The notes beneath the pieces are model-generated. The model was given only the letters and a program-made list of their open reading frames with translations, searched no databases and had not been told where the DNA came from. Both the position numbers and the translations under genes were made by a program. Shown one piece after another: positions 6,525 to 7,531 of a DNA stretch of 7,531 nucleotides (its first letter is position 1; each line of letters begins with the position of its first letter). Origin of the DNA: Citricoccus sp. WCRC_4 (lineage in GTDB: Bacteria; Actinomycetota; Actinomycetes; Actinomycetales; Micrococcaceae); NCBI GenBank assembly GCA_026645375.1, contig JAPFFX010000418.1, positions 1-7,531 of the forward strand, read 5' to 3'.

Positions 6525-6547
6525 GGCACCGCCCCCGGGGTTACTCC
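6514..6547. terminator. Candidate bidirectional terminator between convergent genes
   Basis: The two convergent stop codons are only 16 bp apart. GGAGTA (6518-6523) pairs with TACTCC (6542-6547), with a nested GGGC (6524-6527)/GCCC (6531-6534). An alternative fold pairs CCGGGG (6514-6519) with CCCCGG (6533-6538). Both stop codons lie inside the structure. There is no T-run on either strand, so termination is only plausible. Confidence 0.35.
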
Positions 6548-7531
6548 AGCAGCAGCGCCGGCTCCTCCATGATGGCGGCGACGTCGGCCATGAAGCGGGC
6601 GGAGAGGTCGCCGTCCACCACGCGGTGGTCGAAGGAGCCGCCCAGGGTGGTGATCCAGCGCGGGATGACCTCGCCGGAGACCACCCACGGCTTCTGCCGG
6701 ATGGTCCCGAAGGCCACGATGGCGACCTCGCCGCGGTTGATGATCGGGGTACCGGTGTCGATGCCCAGGGCGCCGATGTTGGTGATCGAGATGGTCCCGT
6801 CGGCCATCTCGGCCGGCTGCGTCTTGCCGTCGCGGGCGCGCCTGGCCAGCTCCGTGAGCGCCATCGCCAGTTCCCGCAGGGACAGCTCGTTGGCGTTCTT
6901 GATGTTGGGCACCAGCAGCCCGCGCGGGGTGGCGGCGGCGATGCCGAGGTTCATGTAGTGCTTGACGAGGATCTCCTCGTCCGTCCAGGACGCGTTGACG
7001 TGCGGGTTGCGCGCCGCGGCCCAGATGACGGCCTTGGCCAGGATCAGCAGCGGCGTGACCTTGATGCCCTCGAACTCGCGGCTGGCCTTGAGCCGCTTGA
7101 CGAACTCCATGGTCCGGCTGGCGTCCACGTCCACGTAGATGGAGACGTGCGGGGCGTCCCGGTAGGAGTCGGTCACGGCGGCCGCAGTGGCCTTGCGGAC
7201 GCCCTTGACCCGGATCCGCTCGGTCCGTCGCTCGTTGTCCCCGGAGTCCGGCATCCAGAACGAGCCCGAGGTCTCGATGTTCGTCTCGCGCTCGGCCAGG
7301 TAGTTCTCGACGTCGGTCCGGGTCACCTCGCCGAACTGGCCGGTCGCGCGCACCTTGGTGAGGTCCACGCCGAGCTCCTTGGCGATCCGGCGCACCGGAG
7401 GCTTGGCCAGCACCCGCTCGAACAGCCCGGCGGCCTCGGCCTGGCGCTCCCGGCCGGCGGTCACCCAGTTCCCGACGGCGGCCGGCAGCTTCAGGCCCCG
7501 GCTCGCCTGGGCGGCGGGCCGGGGCGCCGGC
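6541..7531 (-). CDS. 2-oxoacid dehydrogenase E2 (dihydrolipoamide acyltransferase), partial at window edge
   Basis: The C-terminal 329 residues of the E2 core enzyme, which moves the acyl group from lipoyl-lysine to CoA in a 2-oxoacid dehydrogenase complex. In order from the window edge: a Pro/Ala-rich linker, the peripheral subunit-binding domain that holds E1/E3 (VLAKPPVRRIAKELGVDL to TRTDVENYL), a second linker, and the acyltransferase domain. The catalytic DHRVVDG is encoded at about 6630-6610, 29 residues before the C-terminus. The lipoyl domain or domains and true start lie past 7531; the GTG at 7464 is an internal codon. Branched-chain (Bkd-type) E2 is my best guess, but acetoin or pyruvate complexes are possible. 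It is convergent with the thiamine-diphosphate enzyme gene and so belongs to another transcription unit. Confidence 0.93.
   Translation of the reverse strand, partial: PAPRPAAQASRGLKLPAAVGNWVTAGRERQAEAAGLFERVLAKPPVRRIAKELGVDLTKVRATGQFGEVTRTDVENYLAERETNIETSGSFWMPDSGDNERRTERIRVKGVRKATAAAVTDSYRDAPHVSIYVDVDASRTMEFVKRLKASREFEGIKVTPLLILAKAVIWAAARNPHVNASWTDEEILVKHYMNLGIAAATPRGLLVPNIKNANELSLRELAMALTELARRARDGKTQPAEMADGTISITNIGALGIDTGTPIINRGEVAIVAFGTIRQKPWVVSGEVIPRWITTLGGSFDHRVVDGDLSARFMADVAAIMEEPALLLE

Noticed and set aside
1..7531. CRISPR arrays, tRNA or rRNA genes, insertion sequences, toxin-antitoxin pairs
   Set aside because: I saw no regularly spaced repeats, cloverleaf sequence, transposase frame or small gene pair of these kinds.

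Overview
The window is very GC-rich (about 70% by eye) and its genes use almost only G or C at third codon positions. It also contains a twin-arginine lipoprotein and a branched-chain-type E2. Together these point to a high-GC Gram-positive actinobacterium, possibly a Micrococcaceae-like one. The taxon is inferred from sequence style, not from a marker gene.

Layout. (a) Positions 1-2369, minus strand: a tightly packed ABC importer operon of the nitrate/sulfonate/taurine (NitT/TauT) type. It has two different permeases joined by a GTGA overlap, then an ATPase that overlaps the second permease and leaves the window at its left edge. (b) Positions 2370-2662: a divergent control region. It holds a plausible minus-strand promoter with a perfect 7+4+7 palindrome over its -35, a hairpin in the operon leader, a 14-codon upstream ORF overlapping the first permease start, and a strong plus-strand hairpin in the regulator leader. 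(c) Positions 2663-3568, plus strand: a LysR-type regulator. (d) Positions 3563-3664: a short gap opening with an ATAG-N7-CTAT inverted repeat, a typical LysR-family recognition layout. (e) Positions 3665-4726, plus: the Tat-exported substrate-binding lipoprotein of the importer (SsuA/THI5/NMT1-like). (f) Positions 4797-6524, plus: a three-domain thiamine-diphosphate enzyme of the acetolactate-synthase/benzoylformate-decarboxylase superfamily. (g) Positions 6541-7531, minus, convergent: the C-terminal part of a 2-oxoacid dehydrogenase E2 acyltransferase, probably an unrelated neighbouring operon.

Working model (inference). The lipoprotein captures a small organic ligand, the heteromeric permease pair and ATPase import it, and the thiamine-diphosphate enzyme acts on it or on a product of it. 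The LysR protein controls both divergent arms. The substrate cannot be read from the sequence; sulfonate, 2-oxoacid or aromatic-acid, and pyrimidine-type ligands all remain possible. The least ordinary parts are this uncharacterised importer-enzyme pairing and the layered leader of the permease operon.
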